64,000 nucleotides of DNA, taken from Microvirga puerhi (GTDB taxonomy: Bacteria; Pseudomonadota; Alphaproteobacteria; Rhizobiales; Beijerinckiaceae). The stretch is from NCBI RefSeq assembly GCF_020089865.1, contig NZ_JAIRBM010000018.1, positions 1 through 64,000 of the forward strand. The letters run 5' to 3'. Shown here one piece after another: positions 44,056-52,680 of the stretch. A program made the translations under genes and the position numbers. Below the pieces are notes generated by a model that did no database searches, was not told the origin of the DNA, and saw nothing but the letters and a program-made list of their open reading frames with translations. Every line of letters begins with the position of its first letter. Position 1 is the first letter of the stretch.

Positions 44056-44448
44056 GACGTTCACCCCCTATGTGAACCGATCCACCGCGCCCGGTTTGCG
44101 TCCGATTCTGGTTCGAACGGCATCGACGTGCCTCCCGATATTGGTGGGGTCGCTGACCGGCTCGGTTGGCTGCAGCGATCTCGCGGACCTTCAATCGTTC
44201 TCACATTCAGAATACATATGCATTCTGAATGTTACAAATGGTTAGTTTGCTGAATTTCCAATATTCGTTGCCTATGGGGGCAACTCGAACAGCTCTTGGA
44301 TCCGGTTGCTGCCTTGGCACGGGACATGCCAAACCATGGCGGCTGGAGGATCGGGGCATGCCGCCTTACCTCCAGACGCCTTGAGGATCTCAGACTCCTC
44401 GGTTTTCCGACTTCTGTTTGCTGCCCGACCGCCCGACTCCAAGCCGAT
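44056..44448. other. Promoter region of the metallophosphoesterase-transport operon
   Basis: No gene is supported on either strand. The region carries the 30-bp palindrome at 44203-44232. The response-regulator gene ends at 44449 on the same strand, and the stretch between is not recognisably coding. Confidence 0.4.
44203..44232. promoter_or_regulatory. 30-bp near-perfect palindrome, candidate operator
   Basis: ACATTCAGAAT (44203-44213) and ATTCTGAATGT (44222-44232) are perfect inverted copies, and the centre holds CATATG (44215-44220) on the same axis. Only one base pair in 15 breaks the symmetry. It lies about 150 bp upstream of the metallophosphoesterase start, in an AT-rich stretch. Dimeric repressors of GntR, LacI or TetR type bind such sites. 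The nearest regulator gene is the GntR protein at 45295, but no direct evidence links them. Confidence 0.6.
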
Positions 44449-44847
44449 TCAGTGCTCGAATGTGGTTCTGGGGGAATTCTCGGCACCTTTGTGCTCGAAC
44501 AAGGCCCCTAACGTCTCCGCGATCTGTTCACGGCGCGCTGGCTTGTTCAACCAAGGCACGCCTTGCAGCTCTGCCGGCAGCCGTCCGCGGGGAGGCATGC
44601 CGGAATAGATAGCAAACGGAATCCCGCGGGCTTTCAGCGCACGTGCGACCGGTACACAGGGGCCATCGCGAAGCATGAAATCCAGCAGTGCCACGTCGGG
44701 CCGGTTTTGAGTCAACCAATGAAGGATCGAGCGATTGTCCGGAAGGGCGCTGACGACCCCAAAACCAGCGTCGTCCAACTGGGCTGCAAGGGTGAGGCCG
44801 ACTGGACCTTGATCTTCGGCGATCAGGCACAACGGGCGGGCAGTCAT
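44449..44847 (-). CDS. Single-domain response regulator (receiver only)
   Basis: A 132-residue CheY-like receiver. The acidic pair is in LIAEDQGP, the phosphoacceptor Asp in ALLDFMLRDG, the Ser/Thr switch in AIYSGMPP, and the conserved lysine in LNKPARR. No output domain follows. The ATG at 44847 has AAGGGGA just upstream; ATG 44853 is an alternative. No histidine kinase is adjacent, so it is an orphan. Such proteins in alphaproteobacteria commonly act in phosphorelays or as phosphate sinks. A family of short receivers with this N-terminal style is frequent in Methylobacteriaceae and Bradyrhizobiaceae (recalled, not checked). Confidence 0.8.
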   Translation of the reverse strand: MTARPLCLIAEDQGPVGLTLAAQLDDAGFGVVSALPDNRSILHWLTQNRPDVALLDFMLRDGPCVPVARALKARGIPFAIYSGMPPRGRLPAELQGVPWLNKPARREQIAETLGALFEHKGAENSPRTTFEH

Positions 44848-45294
44848 GACCATCCCCTTCAGTGACACTGCGGGCGCCATCAGCCCTGTCTAGCAAATGG
44901 CGATCCAAATCGCCGACCCCGGCTAGGTGAGAGGGGCATCGCCTCAGACCGTACCGACGCCGGAGGCCACGCTCACCGGAAGTTAACCTATGCGGAGCTG
45001 GCCGGTTCCTGATGACATGTTGGAGTTACCTCGCCGATTGTGTCGTGCCGGGCTGGATTCGACTCTTGCCTATCAACATGGGTGGCAAGGCTCAGTTCGT
45101 TGCTCAAGATCCAGGTTCTGCAGCAAAAATGGGCGCTTGGAGGCTGCACCAGCACGAATGACAATTCGGACGCCGTGACGCGTCGGCGTGTTCGGCATGA
45201 AGAGCATCGCACCGGAGCAGGGCGCAAACATTTTGTGTCGTAAGATGTCACAAACCGGCTTGTGCAATCTCACGAACCGTGCTGACCTAGCGTA
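44848..45294. other. Region without a supported gene
   Basis: It separates the receiver gene from the GntR gene on opposite strands and so should contain both promoters. No repeat, RNA gene or convincing small ORF was seen. Confidence 0.35.
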
Positions 45295-46104
45295 ATGTAT
45301 GACCAGTCATCGCCTTTCGCCCTGCCTCGGCCCCCAGGCCCGACCGCCAAGAGCGCTATGGCGATCCAGGTTCTGCGGCACGCCATCCTGAGCTGCGAAT
45401 TGGCGCCGGGGGGCGCGTTCTCTGAGATCGAGATCGAGGCACGATACCGGCTAGCGCGCGCCGGAATCAGGTCCGCCTTGCAGACCCTCTCGGCCGAAGG
45501 TTTGGTCGCGCCGGTTCCCCGGCAAGGCTGGCGAACCAAGTCTATCACTGGGGCCTTCATCGGCGAGCTCATTGCTGCGCGTCGGCAAATTGAGCCTGTT
45601 CTTGCGCAGGTGAAGATAAACGCCACCGAACGTGAACGTCTCCAGACGCTTGCAGCGCTCGCCGCGACGCTTGCGGAACGGCGGGACCCGCAGGCCATTG
45701 TGACGGCACGCGTGACCGACCGCCAATTCCTCGACCTTCTCGCCGATCGCGCCGACTGGTTTCATAAGAGGTGGCTGTATGAACTCTGGGATCACTCCCA
45801 GCGTGTGGTGAGCTTTCTCGAGCGAGGGGAGATCCAGTACCAATCGCTTAGCCGGGAAGCTCTCCTGTCCGCGCTGGCTACGTCGGATGCTGACGGCGCT
45901 ACCGAAGAAATCGTTCGCGAGATCATCCATTTCGAGGCGTTCGTCACAGGCGCATTGTTGCGTCACCCGGATGTTCTGACAGCCTCGATGCAGCAGCGAA
46001 AAGTCCGCCGGTCTCGATTACAGCGGCAAGCCGCGAAGGGAGAAGGCGAGCAGCGCTTCCCTTCAATCCATGATGGTCAAGCAGGGCAACGGAAGGAGAA
46101 CTAA
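45295..46104 (+). CDS. GntR family transcriptional regulator with degenerate FCD-like domain
   Basis: A 269-residue protein. Residues 20-80 form a GntR winged helix (AIQVLRHAILSCELAPGGAF, then RLARAGIRSALQTLSAEGLV). The C-terminal helical domain has FCD length and layout, but the usual metal histidines are largely missing: DRQFLDLL stands where F-D-x-x-F-H is expected, and QYQSLSREALLSAL where an E-H-x-x-I motif is expected. Effector binding is therefore probably metal-independent. A basic tail of about 30 residues (KVRRSRLQRQAAKG) is unusual. It ends 1 bp before the start of a peptide-type importer operon, which it presumably controls. Confidence 0.82.
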   Translation: MYDQSSPFALPRPPGPTAKSAMAIQVLRHAILSCELAPGGAFSEIEIEARYRLARAGIRSALQTLSAEGLVAPVPRQGWRTKSITGAFIGELIAARRQIEPVLAQVKINATERERLQTLAALAATLAERRDPQAIVTARVTDRQFLDLLADRADWFHKRWLYELWDHSQRVVSFLERGEIQYQSLSREALLSALATSDADGATEEIVREIIHFEAFVTGALLRHPDVLTASMQQRKVRRSRLQRQAAKGEGEQRFPSIHDGQAGQRKEN

Positions 46105-46105
46105 C

Positions 46106-47608
46106 ATGTTGAGGCGAGGGAGAGGATTGGCTGCAGCTCTGCTGGGGCTGTGCCTGACGGTGGCGCCGGGCGCCCTGATGGCCAAGGACAAGCTGACGGT
46201 CGATCTGGTCAACGAGCCGTCGTCGCTGGATCCGCAGGTGCAGTGGAACCCGGACAGCTATTATGTCTACCGCAACATCTTCGACAATCTCGTCACCCGC
46301 GACGACAAGGGCGAGATCGTGCCGCAGATCGCGACCGCCTGGAAGCACACCTCCGACACCGAGATCGAGTTTACGATCCGCGACGACGTGACCTTCCATG
46401 ACGGCCAGAAGCTGACGGCGGAGGACGTGGCGTTCAGTGTGCAGCGCATCACCGATCCGAAGTTTGCCAGTCCGCAGCTGGGTCAGTTCAACAAGATCGT
46501 CAAGGCGGAGGCAATTAGCCCGACGACCGTGAAGCTGACCACGGATGGACCCTATCCGGCGCTGCTGAGCCAGCTGGTGAAGTTGTCGATCGTGCCCAAG
46601 CATGTGGTCGAGGCGGTGGGCAAGGACGCGTTCAACCTGAAGCCGGTGGGCAGCGGTCCGTACAAGTTCGACAGCTGGCAGCGGGGCGTGCAGGTGACGC
46701 TGTCGGCGAACGACCGGTACTGGGGTCCGAAGGGGCCGTTTGCGACGGCGGTGTTCCGGGCGGTGCCGGATGCGGCGACGCGGGTGGCGAACCTGCAGGC
46801 AGGAACGAGCGATCTTGCGGTGACGCTGGATTCCGATCTGGCGGCGCAGCTGAAGTCCTCACCCAAGGCCAAGATCCTCTCCGTCCCAACCGAACGCGTT
46901 GCTTATCTTCGCCTCAACCCGGCAAAGCCGCCCTTCGACAACGTCAAGATCCGCCAAGCCGTCGCCTATGCAATCGACAAAGGAGCCATGGTCGATGGCA
47001 TCCTCGGCGGCTACGACCAGCCGGTACCGGAGATGCTGACACCGGCCCATGTCGGCTGGGTCGCCGACATTGCAGCGCCGAGCTACGACCTCAAGAAGGC
47101 CCAGGCTCTCGTGAAGGAAGCAGGTGAGGGCAGCAAAGCCGAGATCGAACTCGCTACGTCGCCGGTCTTCGATCAGCGGATCGTGCAGGCGATCCAGCAG
47201 ATGCTGACGGAAGCCGGTCTGAACGTGAAGATCAACATGTCCGACATGGCGAGCTATCTCAAGCGCGCGCAGGGCGGCATCGAAGCAACGCCTGCTTTGA
47301 GCTTCGGGCGCTGGTCGTGCTCCTGCCAGGATGCGGACGGCGTCCTCTTTCCGCTGCTGCACAAGAGCAGCTCCTGGTCGGTCTATCGCAACCCGAAAGC
47401 CGATGAATTGCTGGAGAAGGCACGGGAGTCCCTCGACGAGAAGGCTCGGCTCGCTGCCTATCGCAGCGTCCATGAGATCGTCGCGCAGGATGTTCCGCTC
47501 GTTCCGCTCTACCAGAGCGCGGCCATTTACGGGGCCGCAAAGGGACTGCAGTGGCAGCCCTCGCCGAGCGAGAGCCTCTTCCTCAACCGGATGAGTTGGA
47601 AAGACTAA
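46106..47608 (+). CDS. ABC transporter substrate-binding protein, family 5; mosaic codon usage
   Basis: A 500-residue periplasmic receptor with a signal peptide (GLAAALLGLCLTVAPGALMA). AAGGAGA lies 8 bp before the ATG. Family 5 blocks are present: VDLVNEPSSLDPQVQWNPDS near the mature N-terminus and DDVTFHDGQKLTAEDVAFSV. Up to about 46853 the gene uses almost only GCG, CTG and GTG codons; afterwards GCC, CTC and GTC prevail as in its neighbours. This suggests recombination within the gene near residue 249. The importer is completed by the permeases at 47628 and 48554 and the ATPases at 52670 and 53665. Confidence 0.92.
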   Translation: MLRRGRGLAAALLGLCLTVAPGALMAKDKLTVDLVNEPSSLDPQVQWNPDSYYVYRNIFDNLVTRDDKGEIVPQIATAWKHTSDTEIEFTIRDDVTFHDGQKLTAEDVAFSVQRITDPKFASPQLGQFNKIVKAEAISPTTVKLTTDGPYPALLSQLVKLSIVPKHVVEAVGKDAFNLKPVGSGPYKFDSWQRGVQVTLSANDRYWGPKGPFATAVFRAVPDAATRVANLQAGTSDLAVTLDSDLAAQLKSSPKAKILSVPTERVAYLRLNPAKPPFDNVKIRQAVAYAIDKGAMVDGILGGYDQPVPEMLTPAHVGWVADIAAPSYDLKKAQALVKEAGEGSKAEIELATSPVFDQRIVQAIQQMLTEAGLNVKINMSDMASYLKRAQGGIEATPALSFGRWSCSCQDADGVLFPLLHKSSSWSVYRNPKADELLEKARESLDEKARLAAYRSVHEIVAQDVPLVPLYQSAAIYGAAKGLQWQPSPSESLFLNRMSWKD

Positions 47609-47627
47609 ACGGACCCACGGATCATCC

Positions 47628-48557
47628 ATGCGACGCTTCCTCCTCCGACGGATCGGACAAGTCATCGGCACTGTCTTCGGTGTCGTGACGCTGATCTTCT
47701 TCCTTCAGCGCCTCACGGGTGATCCGACCTATCTGCTCGTTCCCGAAACTGCGACCCAGGCCGACATCGATGCGATGCGGGCGGCGCTCGGATTCGACCG
47801 CCCGCTCTTCATCCAATACCTTGCCTTCCTGAAGCAGATCGCAAGCTTCGACCTGGGGCGTTCCGTCATTCAGAATGTTCCGGTCTGGGACATCATCGCC
47901 TCACGCCTGCCCTACACGCTGCAGCTAGCGGGCGGCGCCCTGCTGGTCGCCTGCGGCCTGGGAATCCCGATCGGGGTTCTTCTGGCACTTTATCGCGACC
48001 ATCCGGCGTCGCGACTTCTCGCTAGCGTCGTGCTGGCAGCCCAGAGCATGCCGACCTTCTGGAGCGGCATCATCCTGATCATGATCTTTGCGGTGACGCT
48101 CGGTTGGCTTCCTCCGTCGTCGACCGGTGGCATCGAGCATCTGATCATGCCTTCGCTCGCTCTCGGGCTTCTGAGCATGGCGACCTTCGCCCGCATCACC
48201 CGCACCGCGCTGCTGGACGAACTGTCCAAGGACTACGTCCGAACGGCCCGCTCCCGGGGCGTGCCGATGGGGTTGCTTCTCCGCCGCCATCTGGCACGCA
48301 ATGCCTCCATTCCGGTCATCACCGTCGCAGCTCTGGAAATCTCCAATCTTCTGGCGGGCGCCGTCATCGTCGAGACTGTCTTCGCTTGGCCCGGTCTCGG
48401 CCAAGTCACAGTGCAGTCGATTCTCGCTCGTGATTTTCTGGTGGTACAAGGGATCGTCATTCTGGGCGCCTTCGTGACGGTTGCCCTCAATCTCGCGGCT
48501 GATCTGCTCTACAGCGCAGTCGACCCCCGCATCCGCCTCGACGGGAGCCGCCGATGA
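47628..48557 (+). CDS. Oligopeptide-type ABC transporter permease, DppB-like
   Basis: A 309-residue permease with first helix VIGTVFGVVTLIFFLQRLTG, a periplasmic block SFDLGRSVIQNVPV, EAA loop TARSRGVPMGLLLRRHLARN and tail ADLLYSAVDPRIRLDG. It overlaps the next permease by 4 bp. It is shorter than the paralogue at 20323 because it lacks the insertion of about 25 residues found there before LPALTLSL. Confidence 0.92.
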   Translation: MRRFLLRRIGQVIGTVFGVVTLIFFLQRLTGDPTYLLVPETATQADIDAMRAALGFDRPLFIQYLAFLKQIASFDLGRSVIQNVPVWDIIASRLPYTLQLAGGALLVACGLGIPIGVLLALYRDHPASRLLASVVLAAQSMPTFWSGIILIMIFAVTLGWLPPSSTGGIEHLIMPSLALGLLSMATFARITRTALLDELSKDYVRTARSRGVPMGLLLRRHLARNASIPVITVAALEISNLLAGAVIVETVFAWPGLGQVTVQSILARDFLVVQGIVILGAFVTVALNLAADLLYSAVDPRIRLDGSRR

Positions 48558-49420
48558 CCTCCGTGACAGTATCGGCTCCGCTGCGGCGACGGAGCCATAT
48601 GCGCGTCTCGCTCACGCGCTGGGCGCCGATCGTATTGATTGCCGCCTTCGTTCTGGCCGCCGTCTTCGCGCCGCTGATCGCACCCTACGATCCCAACGCC
48701 CAGAATCTCCTCGCCCGGATGAAGTCACCCGGAACGGTGTCCCGCAGCTTCCACTATCTGCTTGGCAGCGACGAACTTGGCCGCGACCTGCTCTCACGGC
48801 TGATCTACGGGGCGCGGGTATCGCTCTTCGTCGCTTTCGCGTCGGTCATCCTGTCTGGAGTGGTTGGCGTGCTGCTTGGGATGCTGGCGGGATATCTCCG
48901 CGGCTGGGTCGAGGTGCTCACCATGCGTCTCGTGGACGTCTTTCTATCCGTTCCGGCGATTCTGCTCGCCATCATCACGGTCGCGGTCCTCGGCCCAGGC
49001 CTGGTGAATGTGATTGTCGTCCTCGCTCTGACGCGTTGGCCACGCTACGCGCGAATCGCCTACGGCCAGACACTGAGCGTCGCCAACATGCCGTTCGTAC
49101 GGCTCGCGGCTTTCATGGGCGCCTCGGCACCGCGAATTCTCATTCGGCACATCCTGCCCAACATCATCGGCGCAGTGACCGTGGTGGCGACGTTGGAATT
49201 CGGACTCATGGTTCTGTTCGAGGCCGGCCTGTCGTTCCTCGGCCTGGGCGTCCAGCCGCCGACCGCGAGTTGGGGCGCGATGCTCAGCTCGGGCCGGAAC
49301 TACCTCGCGACCGCATGGTGGATCGCCACGTTCCCTGGTCTCTGCCTCTTCCTGCTGGTGCTCGCCGTCAATCTCATCGGCGACGACCTGCGCGATCGCT
49401 TCGATCCCCGTTCACAATGA
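48554..49420 (+). CDS. Oligopeptide-type ABC transporter permease, DppC-like
   Basis: A 288-residue permease with the family blocks LLGSDELGRDLLSRLIYGAR, LVDVFLSVPAILLAII and PPTASWGAMLSSGRNYL, and the ending DDLRDRFDPR. It forms the channel with the preceding subunit. GAGGA lies between its stop and the next start, so the SDR gene is on the same transcript. Confidence 0.92.
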   Translation: MTSVTVSAPLRRRSHMRVSLTRWAPIVLIAAFVLAAVFAPLIAPYDPNAQNLLARMKSPGTVSRSFHYLLGSDELGRDLLSRLIYGARVSLFVAFASVILSGVVGVLLGMLAGYLRGWVEVLTMRLVDVFLSVPAILLAIITVAVLGPGLVNVIVVLALTRWPRYARIAYGQTLSVANMPFVRLAAFMGASAPRILIRHILPNIIGAVTVVATLEFGLMVLFEAGLSFLGLGVQPPTASWGAMLSSGRNYLATAWWIATFPGLCLFLLVLAVNLIGDDLRDRFDPRSQ

Positions 49421-49427
49421 GGACATA

Positions 49428-50219
49428 ATGGACTTCTTCTCCGATATTTCCGGCAAGCACGTCGTCGTCACGGGGGCCTGCGGGGTCGTCGGGCGCTGGA
49501 TTGTCGACGCTTTCGCGGCGGCCGGTGCCAACCTGTGCCTCACGGATGCGCAGGCACCCGCCCTCGACGCTTATGCTGGAGGCGTAGCGCTCGGTCCCGA
49601 CGGCTTCGCTCACGCGGCGGACTTGACCGACGAGAATTCAATCGACGGGCTGATCAGCGAGATCGGTCGCCGCTGGGGCGCGGCCGACATCCTCGTCAAT
49701 AACGCCGGCATCTATCCGAGTGGCTTCCTGCTCGACATCTCGACCGAAGAATTCGACAAGATCTTCTCGGTGAACCTGCGGGCTCCCTTCATCCTGACGC
49801 GGGGCATCGCGCGCCAGATGATCGAGAAGGGTGTCAAAGGATCAGTCATCAACATTTCTTCCGGTGCTTCGCGCAAGATGCGGCGCACGGTGGTGCCTTA
49901 TTGCACTTCCAAGACCGCCCTCGACCGGCTGACCAAGGGCTTTGCCATCGAACTTGCCGAATTCGGCATTCGGGTGAATGCGCTTGAGCCCGGTTTCGCA
50001 GCCGGCAGCTCGGTGAGTTCCCTGACGGACGAGCATGTCAACAATACCATTGCGGCCATTCCCCTGGGCCGGCCGTCATCACCGGGAGATGTGGCGAACG
50101 GGCTGCTTTATCTTGCGAGCGACGCCTCCGCCTATGTGACCGGAGCGACCCTCACTATTGACGGTGGCAATTCGATCGGTTCGCTCGCCGTCCATCAAGC
50201 GAAGAAGCGTCCTCTATGA
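49428..50219 (+). CDS. SDR family oxidoreductase
   Basis: A 263-residue classical short-chain dehydrogenase. The cofactor loop is VVVTGACGVVGRWIVDAF (T-G-x3-G-x-G variant), NNAGIYPSGF is the structural motif, and the active site is Ser in INISSGASR with YCTSK (Y-x3-K). The C-terminal ATLTIDGGNSIG is typical. Asp at the end of the second strand (LTDA) suggests NAD preference. It lies inside an importer operon between permeases and hydrolases, so it probably oxidises a hydroxyl of the imported compound. Its stop overlaps the next ATG. Confidence 0.9.
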   Translation: MDFFSDISGKHVVVTGACGVVGRWIVDAFAAAGANLCLTDAQAPALDAYAGGVALGPDGFAHAADLTDENSIDGLISEIGRRWGAADILVNNAGIYPSGFLLDISTEEFDKIFSVNLRAPFILTRGIARQMIEKGVKGSVINISSGASRKMRRTVVPYCTSKTALDRLTKGFAIELAEFGIRVNALEPGFAAGSSVSSLTDEHVNNTIAAIPLGRPSSPGDVANGLLYLASDASAYVTGATLTIDGGNSIGSLAVHQAKKRPL

Positions 50220-51124
50220 GCGGCATGACTCGAATTTCGTATCCCCAGGCGCCCTACGCGTGGCCGAAGGATAAAACCAGCGCGTTCTGCTTCACGGTCG
50301 ACGTAGACGCTGAGTCTCCTCTTCTCTGGAACCTGAAAGGCGAGACCACATCACGTCTCATCGGACAGATGGAGCAGCGGCTATTCGGCCCGCGGGTCGG
50401 CATCTGGCGCATCCTCGATCTCCTGGACCGTTTCGGCATCAAGGGAAGCTTCTATGTCCCCGGCGTCGTGGCGAAGAACCATCCGGAACTTCTGCCGGCC
50501 TTCGTCGAGCGCGGACACGAGATCGGTCTCCATGGGTATTTCCACGAGATCGTCTCCCAGGTTTCCGATGAGGAGTTCACCGGTGCTCTGGAGGCCTCGC
50601 TCGAAGTCTTCCGTGCGCAAGTCGGAATCGTGCCGAAGGGCTTCCGGTCCCCGGCATGGGAGATGACCCCGCATATGCTGAGCGAGCTGAAGAAGCGTGG
50701 CCTTTACGACAGTTCCCTCTCGGGCTTCGATCATCCCTACACGATCGACGGGGTGACCGAAGTGCCGGTCCAATGGGCGATCGATGACGCAGTCTACTTC
50801 AAGTTCGTCGGCGGCGGAGCGGATTCCTGGCCGCCTTCGGCCACGGGGCCGATCCTGGACATCTGGCTGGACGAATGGACAATGCTCCATAAGGAAGGTG
50901 GTCTCTTGATGCTCACCATTCACGATTGGATCTCGGGCCGGGCTCACCGAATCCTGATGCTCGAGCGACTGCTTAAGCGCGTGACAGCCGAGCCGGGAGT
51001 GTGGATCGCGACGGTGGGCGAGGTCGCGGCTCATCATGCAGGCTCAGTCAATGCCGATCGATACAGGGTCCCAGTGAGCGCTCCGCAGCTCATTGCCGGG
51101 GCTCGTTTCGGGAGGGAAGGCTGA
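50216..51124 (+). CDS. Polysaccharide deacetylase (NodB-homology) family hydrolase
   Basis: A 302-residue cytoplasmic carbohydrate-esterase-4 fold protein. The catalytic Asp pair is in CFTVDVDAESP, the metal histidines in IGLHGYFHEIV (H-x3-H), and further conserved blocks are GFRSPAWEMTPHML and LLMLTIHDWISG. It has no signal peptide. Cytoplasmic members of this fold hydrolyse small amides and imides, such as PuuE allantoinase and cyclic imidases, rather than chitin. That fits a catabolic operon with a gamma-glutamyltransferase and RidA. The ATG overlaps the SDR stop, and its own stop overlaps the next gene (TGATG). Met4 is an alternative start. Confidence 0.87.
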   Translation: MSGMTRISYPQAPYAWPKDKTSAFCFTVDVDAESPLLWNLKGETTSRLIGQMEQRLFGPRVGIWRILDLLDRFGIKGSFYVPGVVAKNHPELLPAFVERGHEIGLHGYFHEIVSQVSDEEFTGALEASLEVFRAQVGIVPKGFRSPAWEMTPHMLSELKKRGLYDSSLSGFDHPYTIDGVTEVPVQWAIDDAVYFKFVGGGADSWPPSATGPILDIWLDEWTMLHKEGGLLMLTIHDWISGRAHRILMLERLLKRVTAEPGVWIATVGEVAAHHAGSVNADRYRVPVSAPQLIAGARFGREG

Positions 51125-52680
51125 TGCAGACCTTTACGCTTCGCAAGCCAGAGGTACGGTCGCGGCACGGCCTTGTTGCCGCGCAGAACCGCCATGCCGC
51201 GGAGGCGGGTGCAGCTATCTTGGCCAACGGGGGCAATGCGATGGATGCCGCCGTCGTGACGGCGCTGGTCCTCAGCGTGGTCGAGCCGTGGCTCTCCGGC
51301 GTTGGCGGAGGCGGATTTCTGCTCCATGCGGACGGCATGACCGGTGCCGTGAACACTCTCGACTTCAACGTGACGTCCCCGCAGGGACTGAACCCGACCG
51401 ACTATCCGCTCGCAGGCTCAAAAACCGGAAACTGGTTCGACTGGCCGTCCGTCGAGGGCGACCGGAACATTTCGGGCTATGGCTCCATTTGTGTTCCGGG
51501 CGCAGTCGCCGGTTTTGCCGAGGCGCTGTCGCGGTTCGGCACGATCTCGTGGGCGGACGCGCTCCAGCCAGCCATCGAACATGCCGAGCGCGGATTGGAG
51601 GTGGACTGGTTCACCTCGCTCTCCCTCGCGGTCGAGGGCGCCGCGCTGGCGAAATATCCGGCGACGGCGGAGATCTTTCTCGACAACGGTAGGGCTCCTC
51701 GGGCCGGCGATCGGGATGGAGTGCAGTATCGTCCTATGCCCAACAAGGCGAAGCTCCTCAAACGGCTTGCGGCGGTAGGGGCGCGTGACTTCTATGAAGG
51801 AGAAACGGCACGGATTCTGGTCGAGGATCTCAATGCGGGTGGATCCCGGATCGATGCGAGTGATTTCGCGGCCTATCGGCCCCAGTGGTGCGAGCCTCTC
51901 GTTACTACTTACCGCGACCTCGAGATCAATGCGATACCCGGCTTGAGCGGAGGCCCGACCTTCGTCGATGCCTGTGCTCGTCTTGAGTCCTTCGATCTTT
52001 CGGCTCGCGTTGCCATGGCGGATGCCGCACTCGCCTATGCCACGGCGATCCGCGATGCCTATGAGAAACGCCTGACAACGATGGGGCATGCCGCGACACC
52101 CGAGGCCGGCTGCACGACTCACCTCAGCGTCGTGGATTCCACGGGCACCATGGTGTCTCTCACCAATACGCTGCTGTCGCGTTTCGGCTCCAAGGTGGTC
52201 CTGCCAAAGGCCGGCATCCTGATGAACAACGGGGTCATGTGGTTCGACCCGCGCCCGCACCAGCCGAACTCGATCAAGGGCGGCGTGAAGCCGCTCGCCA
52301 ACATGTGTCCCTTGATCGTGAAGAAAGGCGGCGGACCGATATTGGCCATCGGTGCCGCTGGTGGACGGACAATTTTTCCGACGGTGCTGCAGATCATCTC
52401 CTATATGGCGGATCGCGGTCTTTCCTTGGAGGATGCGTTCCATGTGCCGCGCATCGACGCGAGCACCCCGACGATCCGCGTCAACGCCAAGGCGGATCCG
52501 GCAGTCTCGGCAACGGTCGGCACGCGCTACCCGGTCGAGATTGTTGAAGACACGCTTTATCCGGTGAACTTCGCGATTCCGTCCGCCGTGATGCGGGACG
52601 GAGTAGAAAATGTTGGCATGGCGCATCCAACTAGCCCCTGGGCCGCGGTCGCGGTCGAAAGCCTCGCTGATGATCACTGA
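51124..52680 (+). CDS. Gamma-glutamyltransferase family protein
   Basis: A 518-residue Ntn-hydrolase of the GGT family without a detectable signal peptide, so it is probably cytoplasmic, unlike typical GGT. The family start RSRHGLVAAQNRHAAEAGAA and the glycine block GVGGGGFLL are present. The self-processing nucleophile is Thr331 at the head of TTHLSVVD. KPLANMCPLI corresponds to the conserved P-L-S/A-x-M-x-P region. It may hydrolyse gamma-glutamyl or similar amide bonds of the imported compound. It starts on the stop of the deacetylase gene and overlaps the following ATPase gene by 11 bp. Confidence 0.9.
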   Translation: MQTFTLRKPEVRSRHGLVAAQNRHAAEAGAAILANGGNAMDAAVVTALVLSVVEPWLSGVGGGGFLLHADGMTGAVNTLDFNVTSPQGLNPTDYPLAGSKTGNWFDWPSVEGDRNISGYGSICVPGAVAGFAEALSRFGTISWADALQPAIEHAERGLEVDWFTSLSLAVEGAALAKYPATAEIFLDNGRAPRAGDRDGVQYRPMPNKAKLLKRLAAVGARDFYEGETARILVEDLNAGGSRIDASDFAAYRPQWCEPLVTTYRDLEINAIPGLSGGPTFVDACARLESFDLSARVAMADAALAYATAIRDAYEKRLTTMGHAATPEAGCTTHLSVVDSTGTMVSLTNTLLSRFGSKVVLPKAGILMNNGVMWFDPRPHQPNSIKGGVKPLANMCPLIVKKGGGPILAIGAAGGRTIFPTVLQIISYMADRGLSLEDAFHVPRIDASTPTIRVNAKADPAVSATVGTRYPVEIVEDTLYPVNFAIPSAVMRDGVENVGMAHPTSPWAAVAVESLADDH

